Both the position numbers and the translations under genes were made by a program. DNA of 64,000 nt from Gonapodya prolifera JEL478 (Eukaryota; Monoblepharomycota; Monoblepharidomycetes; Monoblepharidales; Gonapodyaceae), in NCBI GenBank assembly GCA_001574975.1, contig KQ965734.1, forward strand, positions 893,637 to 957,636, in the 5' to 3' direction. Below the pieces are notes generated by a model. That model had not been told where the DNA came from, did not search any database, and saw only the letters and a list, made by a program, of their open reading frames with translations. Numbering within the stretch: the first letter of the stretch is position 1; the number at the start of each line of letters is the position of its first letter. Positions 35,401 through 46,366 of the stretch are shown here, one piece after another.

Positions 35401-37156
35401 CCGCCTCGCGACTGAAGACTGAGTTCATGGTGCAGCTGTTCTACAAAGCCATGGAACGGTGCTTCGCCGCGAGTATCTTCAACTGGCACGAAAGCGCTGA
35501 GCTGGGCTCTCACCTCGAGAAGCTTGAATCTCTGTGCCGCAAGCCGACCGCGCGCTCCTTCAAGGCCATCCTCAACGAGCTCCGCGTGCAGCACGGAACA
35601 GACGGGCTGGAGAAGGTCGTGCAGGCATGTCAAGTCCCCGTTGTCGAAATCTTCGAGGCCATGTCGGCTCCCTTGGTCGTTCGCAAGCGCATGGGTACCG
35701 GGGAGCAGTTTGGGATGAGCACAATGGGCGCAATCAGCGGGGCTGCCTTGGGTCTCCTCGCCGTGTACTTGACCCCCATTCTGGTCACCATTGCACCCGT
35801 AATGTACCTCGCACTGGGATCGTCAGCCGCGGGTGGCATTCTTGGGCTCCTTGCGTCACGAAATTATGAGTACCTCAACAAGGAGATTAGAGCCCGCGAA
35901 GAGGCATACCGAAGCACGCTGGAGAGTCTTGCCGAGGAGATTGGAGCGATTGAGCGTCCACCCATGCCTTCCGTCCCACCTGCACCACCTTCCATGCCAC
36001 CCCCACCTCCTCCGAGTGACGCATTCTTTCCTTCGTGGATGGGGCTTACGGCGGCTCCACAGAATGCCCGGAAGCGTACCAAAAGGTCGGCAGAAAAGCT
36101 ATCAGCTTTCCAACTGGAAAAACTGATTTGGAGCAAAATAACGGACGTTGTCGACGTCGAGCTCACAGTGGAGGAGATTTGGCATAAATGCATATTCGCG
36201 CCCGGTGGAAAGCTATCAGACGAGAATGTCACCGACGCCACGGTCCTCGATTGGTTCAACCGACTCAAGATGGTGTCATATGTGCACCAAATTAGGGAGT
36301 CTTTGCTCGATACGGCGTTCATAGCGGTGAGATATCCCATACAAGTAGTTTGGGATCCTTGTGCGAATCAGGACCGTTCTCGCAGGCCATCGGACCCCAG
36401 AAACATGGCAAAACGACTGCTTTGAAACAAATGTACCCAAACGTCCCCGTTGAGGGCGCAGAATATTCGGTGCACACGGAACGGTTAACGTTTTATGATG
36501 TCCCGGGAGCAAGCGTAAAGCTTGTTGGTAAGTGTTATCTTGCCTCTCTATCAGTTCGATATTACCAACATTTTTCTCGGTCGGCAATAGATTTTCCCGG
36601 CTACACTGGCGTAACAGGTGGTGGAACAGGACAAAAAGTGAGCTTGAAGGTCGCCGAATCATTAAAAAGGGTGAGTTTTGACTTGAAAGTATCGACGGTG
36701 GTTCTCGCAAATCCGACAGGACCATTCCAGGCAATGCTGAATTGCTCAGTGCTTGCCTCGGTGATCATCTGCGTGTTTAAATTTGGAAACCGCATCGATG
36801 AGGAAATGCTGGAGTTTGCTGACGTAATTCGACCGATGAGCGCCTTCTTCCCCTTGCTTCTTTGCCTGAACCAGGCATCTCGTTACGATGGACTATTACG
36901 CTCCAGGGAAGAGCTCGAAGAAAAACGAACAGAGTACATAACCAAGCTTGGACTATCCCGAGACTCAGTTGTTGTCACCGACTTCAAATTGGGCAACATT
37001 GATCCTCCCCCGGAAGGAGCTTTCAGCCCTGAAGACGAGGAAGTTTACCGCAATATGCGGTTGAAGGTACACAACAGGCTGAGAGAAATCGGGGTCTGGT
37101 CGGCAGCAGATGTTCGACAGTGGGTTGACCAACAACTGTTGCAGAGCAGACAATAA
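32484..37156 (+). CDS. Class 3 lipase fused to membrane segments and a P-loop GTPase-like domain
   Basis: Predicted protein of about 1,250 residues in about 12 exons. N-terminal part: a fungal lipase class 3 fold with VPYIIAFPDP, the oxyanion region YIGFRGSQDLDDW, and the nucleophile elbow ILCGHSAGGAIAHTF, whose serine codon lies just upstream of an intron (33705-33781). The candidate Asp is in YNDDPVPRS and the candidate His in YHPLGRYIFV, so the triad looks complete. Residues about 810-860 hold two hydrophobic stretches (ISGAALGLLAVYLTPILVTI and APVMYLALGSSAAGGILG), likely membrane anchors, followed by a Pro-rich linker. The C-terminal domain has a Walker A loop, FIAAIGPQKHGKTTALKQM (near residue 1025, assembled across 36327-36385), a G3 motif KLVDFPGYTG and a degenerate G4, LCLNQASRYD. 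This recalls dynamin-like or SRP-receptor-beta GTPases. The frame is continuous across all junctions, supporting one gene, but a split into two transcripts is not excluded. Confidence 0.75.
33294..33470 (+). repeat. Imperfect 52-56 bp tandem repeat inside the lipase gene
   Basis: Three diverged copies start at about 33294, 33346 and 33402. Shared core: tcacgactgg, then a few variable bases, then ttcaccytg. The start of the following coding stretch (gattcaccctgcacgg near 33478) looks like a fourth partial copy. The region is open in the same frame as the coding sequence on both sides, so it is either an in-frame intron or a coding insertion. Confidence 0.5.
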
Positions 37157-37362
37157 TTGAGTTGATAAAGGACTTTGGAGGTATATCAAGATTTGTATAA
37201 GAAAAACATAATCTACGAAATGCCACTCTACTCAGGTTAATATGCTGGTTTGCTGTACGTGCGCAGGGCAATCATTGAGTAGTAAAGGTTCTGTTCTCAA
37301 ATGGACGTCGGACATATTATCAAAATGCGTATAAGAAAAATCACAATCTACGAAATGTCACT

Positions 37363-38101
37363 CTATTCGTCAAGCAGTTTTTCAATCTCCGCTTGCAGGG
37401 TTTCTGGGGTCGTGACCGATGTGAATCGCCCGACGACCACGCCTTTCTTGTTGACGAGGAATTTCTTTAGGGGAGCGATGATGTGGGAGATGACGTGGAG
37501 CAGGAACGATGATTGGAATTCGTTGACATCATCCTCACTGAGCTCGGGGCATCGAAAGCAACGAACCTCAAAGTTCCACTTGATTCCCGACAACCCCATC
37601 CAGCTCTTTTGCGACTTGAGGTATTTGTAAATGGGGTCCGCGCCGTCGCCGTTCACCTTGACTTTCTTCATCACGGGAAAGTTGACATTCCAAAACATCG
37701 TGCAGAACTCGTGGACTAGACAAACCACAATGATCCTTGGTTGGTCCCTGTTTGCCGTTGTTGTTCACCGTCCGTCGAATTCAACTCACTTTCCTCATCC
37801 GTGCCCGGTTCCTGCCCCCCGAATTGGTTGCAAGGGAATCCCAGCACCACCAATCCCTTGTCCTCGAACTTCTCGTACAGCTTCTCCAGACCCTTGTATT
37901 GCGGGGTGAAGCCGCACTGCGAGGCGACGTTCACAATGAGCACGACCTTCCCCCGCAAGTCGTTGAATGGGAATGGTTTTCCCTTGGAGGTGACGGAGGA
38001 CTTTTTGGCAGGGTTTGAATTCAGTTGGTCGCGATCAGAGAGGGAGGAAACAGACTGGCGAGACTCACGAGAGCGTAGAATGTTTCATTGTCGCCAGCCA
38101 T
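37363..38101 (-). CDS. Glutathione peroxidase (Cys type)
   Basis: Thioredoxin-fold peroxidase of the GPx family. The start ATG is at 38101 ([11 protein letters not shown], then an intron) and the stop at 37363. The catalytic tetrad is visible: Cys in [18 protein letters not shown] (cysteine, not selenocysteine), Gln in [12 protein letters not shown], Trp and Asn in KWNFE followed across an intron by [14 protein letters not shown]. Fungal GPx of this type mostly use thioredoxin as reductant. The resolving cysteine expected in the middle is consistent with [16 protein letters not shown]. No targeting sequence; likely cytosolic. A second, membrane-anchored GPx lies 10 kb away. Confidence 0.92.
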
Positions 38102-38542
38102 GGTCAAGATGGCTGATCACAAGAGGACAGGACGGGAATTCGGGGCCCCAAGTGGAGATCCGACTTAAAAGGTGTTCCATCAATGGTTAATGCGGCCTTC
38201 TTCGGCGGTTTGGCGCCGAATGTTCAGGCGGCGGTGGGGAGATGGGACCTGAGTGCCTCGCCCGGGAGTACCCATTGACGCGGGAAGATTGATGACTCTG
38301 CAGATTTGCTCCATTCACTTTTGCTTTCCTCTTGCTGCTTTCTCTTTTCTCCGTGGGTTAGTACCTTCTGTACCTTCCAGTGGATCAGTACACAAGATGA
38401 GAACAAAGACAACAAAAAGAATATTATAAGATCCTTGGATACGTGTACATATCACTCCCGGTATGGAAAAATAAGTTATGCATTATAGAAGGACGCCTTT
38501 CCGGCAAATAGGTGGCATTCACGCGCGAAGATGGTCAGGTGT
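38102..38542. other. Intergenic, no gene seen
   Basis: Between the GPx start and the 3' end of the secreted Cys-rich gene, both on the minus strand. It should hold the GPx promoter. No exon, repeat or RNA gene is supported. Confidence 0.45.
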
Positions 38543-39043
38543 TCACGCGCATGCAGATGGCCATGTGTTTCCACACTTGTACCCTCGAGAACCTGGCGGC
38601 GTACCCCAATACGCACAGTCGAAGCACCAATTGCCACCACCGCAGCCCACTGAGCGACAATCTCCCTGTGCAGCGTAAAGAGCGCCTTTGGCCTTCAATT
38701 GGGTGCACAACCCCGCGTCCCAGGCAAGCCCACACTGGTTAGGCGATCCTGGACAGTAGTAGCACTTTGGGTTGTTGAGAAAAATTTGTGTGGATGTGGG
38801 TTCACGGAAGAAACGTTTTCTTCCAACCCGCTCGAACTTACAGTTTCTCCTCCTTTGCAGTCCCCGTCGGTGTAGCAACCACCGGCATCCCGCTGTCATC
38901 GAGAGGAAGCGACGAGCGTGAGCTTCGGTAGAGTGCGGCGAGTGAGGGACCCTTACCTTTTGGAGAGTTGCCGCAGAGACAGTTCCGGCGAGAGCGAGGA
39001 GGGCGAGGAGAAGGAGCGGCAGGGGACGGAAGATGGTGCGCAT
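38543..39043 (-). CDS. Small secreted cysteine-rich protein
   Basis: The start ATG at 39043 opens a clear signal peptide: MRTIFRPLPLLLLALLALAG followed by TVSAA, a good cleavage site. Three exons; the mature protein is about 95 residues with about a dozen cysteines, including GGCYTDGDCKGGETCYYCPG and VGCGGGNWCFDCAYWG. An Arg-Asp just after a Lys follows the leader, so a basic pro-peptide site is possible. I recognise no family. Size, signal and cysteine content are like fungal secreted effectors or cell-wall proteins, but that is inference. Confidence 0.72.
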   Translation of the reverse strand: MRTIFRPLPLLLLALLALAGTVSAATLQKVRVPHSPHSTEAHARRFLSMTAGCRWLLHRRGLQRRRNCKFERVGRKRFFREPTSTQIFLNNPKCYYCPGSPNQCGLAWDAGLCTQLKAKGALYAAQGDCRSVGCGGGNWCFDCAYWGTPPGSRGYKCGNTWPSACA

Positions 39044-39183
39044 CTTAGCTAGTGCGCAGTGTCCCTCTATCGGTGCTTGAAAGGGAAGTAATTTGGGCGC
39101 CAAGGGTCACGCGGCCGAAGCACATGACCCGAAAGTCAGCCCCATTTCCGTTTCGGGCGACGATTTGAATCATTGGAATCACG

Positions 39184-40189
39184 ATGGGCAAGAAGTTTCC
39201 AGGTATTTGTAAACACGAGCGGACAAGCTTTATTCACGGCTGATGCTGATGCACGATCGTCAGAGATTACCGATGGGATACAGGACTTCATTTCAAAGCA
39301 GCACATTTTCTTCGTTGCGAGCGCGCCTCTGGCAGCTCAAGGGCACCTCAACGTGTCTCCCCGTGAGCTGAACTTCGTTGTGGCGTGATGCGGCTGCTGT
39401 CTCAAAAGGAACCGATCCACGATTAGGATCCGCCGAATCATTTCGCATTGTAAACCGAAACAGGGCGTACTGGGTCGATCTTACAGGAAGTGGAGCAGGT
39501 TTGACACTCGCAATGCATGTGTCTGAGCCGCCCTGATGGTCTTCACTTTCAAAAGAGACAATTGCCCACGTGAAAGAAAACTCCCGTCTCGTGGTCATGT
39601 TTTGTGGCTTCGAGAAGCAGCCAAACATCGTCAGATTGTGGGGTAACGGTTGGGTTGCCGAAAAAGGCACAAAAGCGTTTGATGATATTGTCGAGTGAGT
39701 CGAGATTCGAGAAACCGCTTGCCTTGCCTCTTTGGCCTCACGCTTGAGCCGCTTTAAGGCCAGCACTTCGTGACCTGCCGGGAGCTAGAGCAGCTATTGT
39801 AATAGATATCACACAAACCGGCAGCAGCTGTGGTTACTGTGAGTACATAATAGTCTTGTCGTCAAGTCTGGTACCTTAGATTTCACCTTCATTTCGCCTC
39901 ACCAGCGGTACCTTTCTACAACTACGTCGCACAGCGATCCACCCTGAACGATTTCACTCTCAAATACGAAGCTTCGCATCCCGAAGAGGGCATGGTAGCC
40001 TACCGACGCGAGAAAAATCGCTTCAGTTGGGACGGACTTATTGCAATCGAACAGGGAATGCCTCGGGACTGGGAGTACTGGTCACACAAAATCGTCGCGG
40101 GCTACCGACGGTGGGAAAAGGGTATCTGGGGGATCGGTGGGGGGCTTTTCGTGGGACTTATGCTTGCAGGGGGCAAGCGACGATTTTAA
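39184..40189 (+). CDS. Pyridoxamine 5'-phosphate oxidase-fold (PPOX family) flavoprotein
   Basis: FMN-binding split-barrel protein of the fungal PPOX-like type; many members have no known substrate. About six short exons. Exon 1 (39184-39202) encodes MGKKFP. The next reads EITDGIQDFISKQHIFFVAS and APLAAQGHLNVSP, then AYWVDLTGSGA, ENSRLVVMFCGFEKQPNIVR, GNGWVAEKGTKAFDDIV, then LPGARAAIVIDITQTGSSCG and SVPFYNYVAQRSTLNDF. This is the full family order. The C-terminus ends in a hydrophobic stretch (GIWGIGGGLFVGLMLAGG) followed by KRRF, a possible tail anchor. The minus-strand open frame over the same bases is a shadow. Confidence 0.87.
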
Positions 40190-40392
40190 TAGTAGTTTTA
40201 TTGTCGCTGCGTTGAGTCAAGAGATAATAACAGTTCAACTCACCTCTAACATTGCTCGATTATATCCGTTGAAATGGGAAAGAAGGGAAGCTTTGCCTGG
40301 GGGACAAAAGGGGAGGAGCTAAAGGTAGTGACTCACGGGAATAGTCACCCCCTTTCTCATTTGATTTCCCCCTCTTCCTAAAACAACGCTAA

Positions 40393-43300
40393 TGCATCAG
40401 CAGGAAGGGTTCATTCGATGGTTCGCGGGGCTCTCGATGGTGACTGCCTCTGATTCTTTCCCTCGACGTGAATGGTGCGACTTACATTCCACCCCAGGCC
40501 GATGTTGGACTTGTGGGAGGCAAAAATGCTTCTCTTGGGGAGATGTATCAACAGCTCGGTAAGGGTTTCTCGAGTCTCTGCAAGCTTTCAGCTTTCTTCG
40601 TCGGGAGCATGTGACATACTCATGATACTCACTCGCACGTCTCCCAGTTCCGATCGGTGTTAAGATACCCAACGGGTTTGCCGTCACGGGAGAGTGAGTG
40701 ACTTTTCTTCCGTCGTTTTGAGCTCGCCTTCACCTCCCCGTCACACAAGCGCATACTTGCAAGCACTCCGTGACGCGGACTGGCGCGAGCTACATCGCCT
40801 CCTTGACGGAATCAACAAGACCAACAAAACTGCGCGTCAAATTCAAGCAGTTGGTGAAACGTGCAGGCAAACTGGTGCGTGTCATGCCTCACGTCCGGCA
40901 ACGTCACTCGTCCAATGTCGCTTCGTTTTTCACTTTCCAACCAGTGTACCGCGCATGTGTGACACCTGAAATCTCAAAGCAAATTATCACTGCATATCGC
41001 GAGCTCTGCAGTCAGTACGGGGACGAAATATCGGTTGCAGTGAGGTCCAGCGGTGAGCGCGCGTCCCTCCCCTTCTCCTTCCCCCTCGCTCTAATGGGGA
41101 AACCACGTAGCCACCGCTGAGGATCTCCCCAACGCGTCGTTTGCGGGTCAGCACGACAGCTTCCTAAACGTGAAAGGAGAGGACGAACTTATCGAGGCGT
41201 ACAGAAGATGTTGCGCCAGTTTGTTCACAGACCGCGCGATCTCTTACAGAATCGACAAAGAGTTTGATCACTTCAAAGTTCGGATCTCGGTTGGGATAAT
41301 GAAAATGGTGCGCTCGGACGTGGGGTGCGCAGGTGTTATGTTTACCCTTGACACGGAGTCTGGATACAAGGTGGATATTATGTGGTTTGTGTGCTCGCAT
41401 TACCCTAACAGCGCGTTTCAGGATGCTGTTTTCCTCACTGCTGCCTACGGGTGCGTGAGCTTTCACTTTCTTGGTCTCATCTCGTCGACTTACTTTCTCC
41501 CCCTAGACTCGGTGAAAACGTAGTTCAAGGCGCCATTGATCCCGATGAATTCTTTGTTCACAAGCCAACGTTTCGTGCGGGTCATCGAGCCGTGTTGATG
41601 CGAGTGATTGGAAGGAAGCAACTGACCATGGTGTACAACACATCGAAGACGGCAAAGGAGCCCGTGAAGAACGTGGTGACCCCGCAGCGTCGCCAACAAG
41701 TGTTTTGTCTCGGCGATTCTCAAGTGCTGACGCTTGCCGACTATGCGATCAAAATTGTTCGTAATAGTTTCATGTTGTGTGCTCCATCCACGTCTCTTAC
41801 GGAGTATTTTGCACATGGGCGCTTCAGGAAGATCACTACAGCAAAATCAGATCACGGTGGACTGTGAGTTCGCCATGCAAGCAAACGACTTTCCGTTTGT
41901 TGACGAGTTACCTTGCGAAGCCAATGGACATTGAATGGGCTCTGGATGGAACTGATAACGAGCTATACATTGTACAGGTTCGTAAAGCACGAATATCGTT
42001 CACCGATAACATCCTCACAGGTTTGCATCAGGCTCGGCCGGAAACAAACCACTCTCAACAAGTTGGATCGAATTATCTTGAGACGTACACTCTCTTGGGA
42101 AAAGGAAAGGCCATCGTGAAAGGGCGCGCCGTTGGCACGAAAATTTCTGTCGGGAGAGGTGAGGAGCAATTTGGATCGTTGGTAAAACATTACACGTGAC
42201 ACTAACTCGGTCAACACCAGCGCGAGTGATCACCAATATTAAGCAAGATCTTAGGAGTTTTCAAGAGGGCGAGGTTCTCATCGCGGATACCACGACGCCT
42301 GACTGGGAGCCCATTATGAAAAAGGCGGCGGGAATTGTGGCAAATCGGGGTGGACGGACATGCCACGCTGCGATAATAGCGAGGGAGCTCGGTGTGTTTT
42401 CCAGCTCCAGTACCTTAACTGGGAATGATTAATGGAGTGTTTCTATTCAACCAGGTATCCCCGCTGTGATCGGGACTGAATTTGGGACGGACAAAATTCA
42501 AACGGGAGATATGATCACATTGGATTGCAGTGGTGGTGAAACAGGCACTGTTTATGATGGTAAGCTATTATGTCCAGTGTGTTCGACGTGGTATCATTCC
42601 CACCATTTTCGTTCCTTACCCAGGGAAAGTGGACTTTAAGATTGATAGACTCAATCTAATGACTCTCACACGCCCCAAGACCAAAATCATGGTAAATCTT
42701 GGCAATCCCGAGCTAGCTTTCAAGACAAGTCAAATCCCAAATGACGGTGTTGGGCTTGCCAGAATGGAGTTCATCATAAGCGGTAGGTCACCATTACCGC
42801 AGAATGACTTGCTTGTCTTTCCTATTTTTATTGAAATCTTGCCTCGAAGAATATATCAAGGTTCATCCTATGGCTCTTATCCACCCGGACCGCGTTCGGG
42901 AAGTCCGGGAGCGCCGCAAGGTGGAAGATATCATTCGGAACTATCCCGACGGCTCGGCATACATGGTTCAGAGGCTCTCGGAGGGAGTGGGGACCATTAC
43001 GGCGGCCTTTTGGCCCAAACCCGTGGTTGTGCGATTGAGCGACTTTAAATCAAATGGTGGGTATTTATTTTGTTGATTTATATTCTTGTGACCAGTTGCT
43101 AACAGGTGAATGCTGTTGTGCCAGAGTACGCTTCGCTCATAGGGGGAAAAGACTTTGAGTACGTGGAAGAAAATCCGATGATTGGTTTCCGCGGCGCATC
43201 TCGCTACGCGCATGCGGCGTACGAAGAAGGGTTTGCCCTCGAATGCGCTGCAATGAAACGTGTCAGAGAAGAAATGGGCCTCACAAACTTGATCGTGAGT

Positions 43301-44118
43301 TTTCCTGGACTTTCGTCGATTGAGAAGAAACTTGGTCAGTTCAATCTCTCATCCCAACCCAGTTAATGGTTCCATTTTGTCGGACCATTAAAGAGGGGAA
43401 AGCCGTTCTTAACACCATGGGTGAGCTTTCCCCTGTCGCTGAGGTGGGAATCCATCACCATTGCTTGTGACTCTTTAGCCCGCCACGGCTTGGTTCGGGG
43501 TGTGAATGGACTCAAAGTCTACGTCAGTGAGTTTCAATGCCACACGCGCCCTTTCAGACACCGTTAAAATGCCATTTGCCATGTAGTGTGTGAAATCCCC
43601 AACAACGTTATTCTCATCGACGAGTTCGCGAAACTCTTTGACGGGTTCTCGATTGGCTCCAACGATTTGACTCAGCTTACTTTGGGAATCGATCGCGATA
43701 ATGGGATTGTAGCACCGTCCTTTGATGAACGGGATCCGGGAATGAGAGTGATGTTGCGGATGGCTGTCGAGGGCTGCCAGCGAAACAAGAAGCACAGTGG
43801 CATTTGTGAGTTAAATGAAATTCTTACTTGCTGCAACTTCGTCCGGAGTTCATCTTCTGTTTTTCTTTGTCCGTTTCGCGTCTAGGTGGTCAAGGTGATT
43901 TTGCTAACTGCAGGTGTGACACATTTATGTAAAGGTTCACGAAGCATTCCTTCGTCGCAGCACCGTCGGACTACCCAGAGGTTGCCGAGTACCTGGTTCG
44001 CTTGGGAATCCAAAGCATATCACTTACACCGGACACCGTTGTGAAAACGACGCTCCACGTTCGAAAAGTCGAGGAGGAAATGGGGTTACACGGACACCCC
44101 GACGTGGCCAGGCTTTAG
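40393..44118 (+). CDS. ppsA: Phosphoenolpyruvate synthase (pyruvate, water dikinase)
   Basis: Converts pyruvate, ATP and water to PEP, AMP and phosphate, the gluconeogenic reverse of pyruvate kinase. The start ATG at 40393 gives [16 protein letters not shown], then after an intron [20 protein letters not shown], the bacterial PpsA N-terminus. ATP-grasp part: [20 protein letters not shown] and [15 protein letters not shown]. Swivelling domain: [20 protein letters not shown] with the phospho-accepting His, then GIPAVIGT. C-terminal PEP/pyruvate barrel: [56 protein letters not shown] and the catalytic Cys in GICGQAPSDYPE. About 17 introns interrupt it, so it is a long-settled nuclear gene. The order and motifs favour PEP synthase over pyruvate phosphate dikinase. 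Confidence 0.92.
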
Positions 44119-44809
44119 CGAATCAGGCTTTTTTTCTTTTGGGCGTCGTCGTCGCATCCGGCGCGAAGGTGGTTTTTGGTTGTGGGACCGCAAGTATTGG
44201 GTCGTGCAGAGCAAAGAAATAACATTTGAGTAGAACTTGAAATCTGATGTTATAAGTTGATGATATAAGTTTCACATTGAAACGAGTCTATGTCTTATAT
44301 CGGCTGCACAACGATTTCTCTACTCCCGCCCGTTCACGAGACGCGGCCTTCCCCCGTGCTGCCCAACCCTGACAGCACCAGAGAGCGCACCACCGCTTTT
44401 CACTTTTGTGACACAAAGCCCCGGAGTAGCGTGTGACACTCAGACCAGTTGTTCGGCTATGGCCTTACTGGTCGCGTTAAAGACTATGAGCGAAAGGAGC
44501 GAAAGTGCAAGGACAGGGTTCTAGTGGAAAAATTCCCTGTGTTGAAAGGTGCTCAGTGAATTTCTTTCCACTCGTTGGTTATGTACATAATGCAGAAAAG
44601 ATTGTAGTGACACCTACATTCCCCCCCACAGGGGTACAGCAACGTGGTCGCAGAGATGTTGAGCCGCCAAATGGGAGCGGACAATTAAATGTCGCCAGCG
44701 GCTTTTGATTTGGGTCTCACTTAGGGCCCTCACTTGCTCTGGTCGATCACACCGCAGATCATTTCCCTTTCCGCCTCATTGCACTCATTTTCGCAACAAT
44801 TACACAACA
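44119..44809. other. Intergenic, no gene seen
   Basis: Nearly 700 bp between the PEP synthase stop and the first methyltransferase, both on the plus strand. Only short chance open frames are present. It should carry the terminator of one gene and the promoter of the other. Confidence 0.45.
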
Positions 44810-46198
44810 ATGGACACGAAACGCGACGTCCGCCTGCTCGACTCCAGAAGCCTCGCCTTTCTCGGATCGCCAGGCCTCAGAGCAATCGCCCTCGTGTTCC
44901 TGCTCGTCGGCACATCCTGCCTTGCACTCATTGCTGGAATCAACCCCGGAGACGTGCGAAGACGGGCGGGACAACATCACGCTGATGCACTTGCAATCGC
45001 CGACCAAAACTGCCCCGAAACACCCTCAACTACCGTCATCACAGTAACCGAGACGGTCAAGATTGTCGTCACCGTTGCTGCTGCAGTACCGAAACAGGAC
45101 GTCCTCGAGCTGGAGGACGATGAGGAAGTGGTCGAGGATGCTCCCTCATCGGACGACAGGGGCCGAAAGTCTTCCTTCGATACCATGTACAGATCCAAAG
45201 GCTGGGGAGACGGAGGTGAGTGCAGTCCATCACAACGTGCTTCTCTTTCACATTCCCACATTACTCTCTGCTCCCTCCAGAGTCGCTCTCCGGCACCGGG
45301 TCGTACCTTGACTACACTGTCAACGCGCGACGGTTTATATCGGCCGTGTTGAAAACCTTCAAGCTTGACCGCATTCTAGATGCCCCTTGCGGTGACTGCA
45401 ACTGGCAGTGGGCCATACCTGAGATACGCAGGGGGGTTGTGGAGTACACGGGGATCGACATGTGAGCACAATGACTGCCCATCCCGCGTCCAGCGGTTTC
45501 TCATCCCACAACAAAATCACCAAAATCACCGCCATCAGCGTCCAATCCGTGATTCTCGAAAACACGTTAAAGCGCCTGCGCTTCCCCAACATGCGCTTTG
45601 CGGCGATGGACTTTGTTTCGCGCGACGACGTTCTGCTGCCGGCCAACCTCAGCGCGCACACCAACCCTGCGCCGTTATGGGACGTGATCAACTGCCGGGA
45701 TGCGATCCAGCACATTCACGTCGACGACGGGCTCCGTGCCGTGGTCAACTTCGAGAGCTCCGGCGCGAAGTATCTCGTGTCCGGTTGGTACTCAGCAGGA
45801 GCGTCCCAGGGCAACTTGGGTGTGGGAAATATCCCGTCAGGACACTTTTATGCCGTGGTGCGTTGTCGTTCGTGGCAGTGATTTGCTTTTGTACTTGCCT
45901 CTGACTGTTATGGGTGCAGGACTTGATGCTCCCACCGTTCAACTTCCCCAAACCTCTGTTCTGGACGCTGGACGGATGGAACTACGACTACGACAGTCTG
46001 GGCCAGCCCAACATGAAAATGATGGGTGTGTGGAAACTTCCAGCGCTCGGCAAGGGCGATGGCACGTCGCTCCCGCTCAACGTGACGCAGTTGTGGGAAT
46101 GGTGGGAGAATCCGTCCCTTGTCCAAATCATGGACAGTGAGGGAAACCCGGCGACGGAGATTGATGACCCGGGCCGGGATTCGATGCTGGATGTTTAA
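44810..46198 (+). CDS. Membrane-anchored class I SAM methyltransferase, copy 1
   Basis: Type II membrane protein: short basic N-terminus, one hydrophobic helix (LRAIALVFLLVGTSCLALIA), a Thr/Val-rich and then acidic stem, then a methyltransferase-fold domain. Exons include 44810-45215 and 45281-45461. SAM-binding motif I is ILDAPCGDCNWQWAIPEI, followed by VEYTGIDI; a later motif reads LWDVINCRDAIQHIHVDDGL and the C-terminus contains FNFPKPLFWTLDGWNYD. The topology points to the Golgi or ER lumen, where it could act on glycans or secreted proteins, but the acceptor is unknown. It is the first of a head-to-tail pair with the gene 168 bp downstream. Confidence 0.8.
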
Positions 46199-46366
46199 GC
46201 TATTGGGGCTTTCTCTTTCTTTAATGTAAATATGATACCTTTTTGCGCGTTTTGGATGTTTCCTGTGATGGCGAACGAAATCCGTGTAATGTGGCGGCAG
46301 AAGCCTCAAATTGGTGAGGATCCACATTATTGCCACCAACCAATCGACCTCGACCATCAATTTCCA

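Noticed and set aside
36669-36689. A 19 bp 'intron' (gtgagt...aaag) in the GTPase-like domain
   Set aside because: Too short to splice, and the frame is open across it with a sensible protein reading, so the exon is taken as continuous from 36591.
39293-39766. Minus-strand open frame of 157 codons
   Set aside because: It lies entirely over the exons of the PPOX gene on the plus strand, has no ATG start and no motif, while the plus-strand exons match a known family in order.
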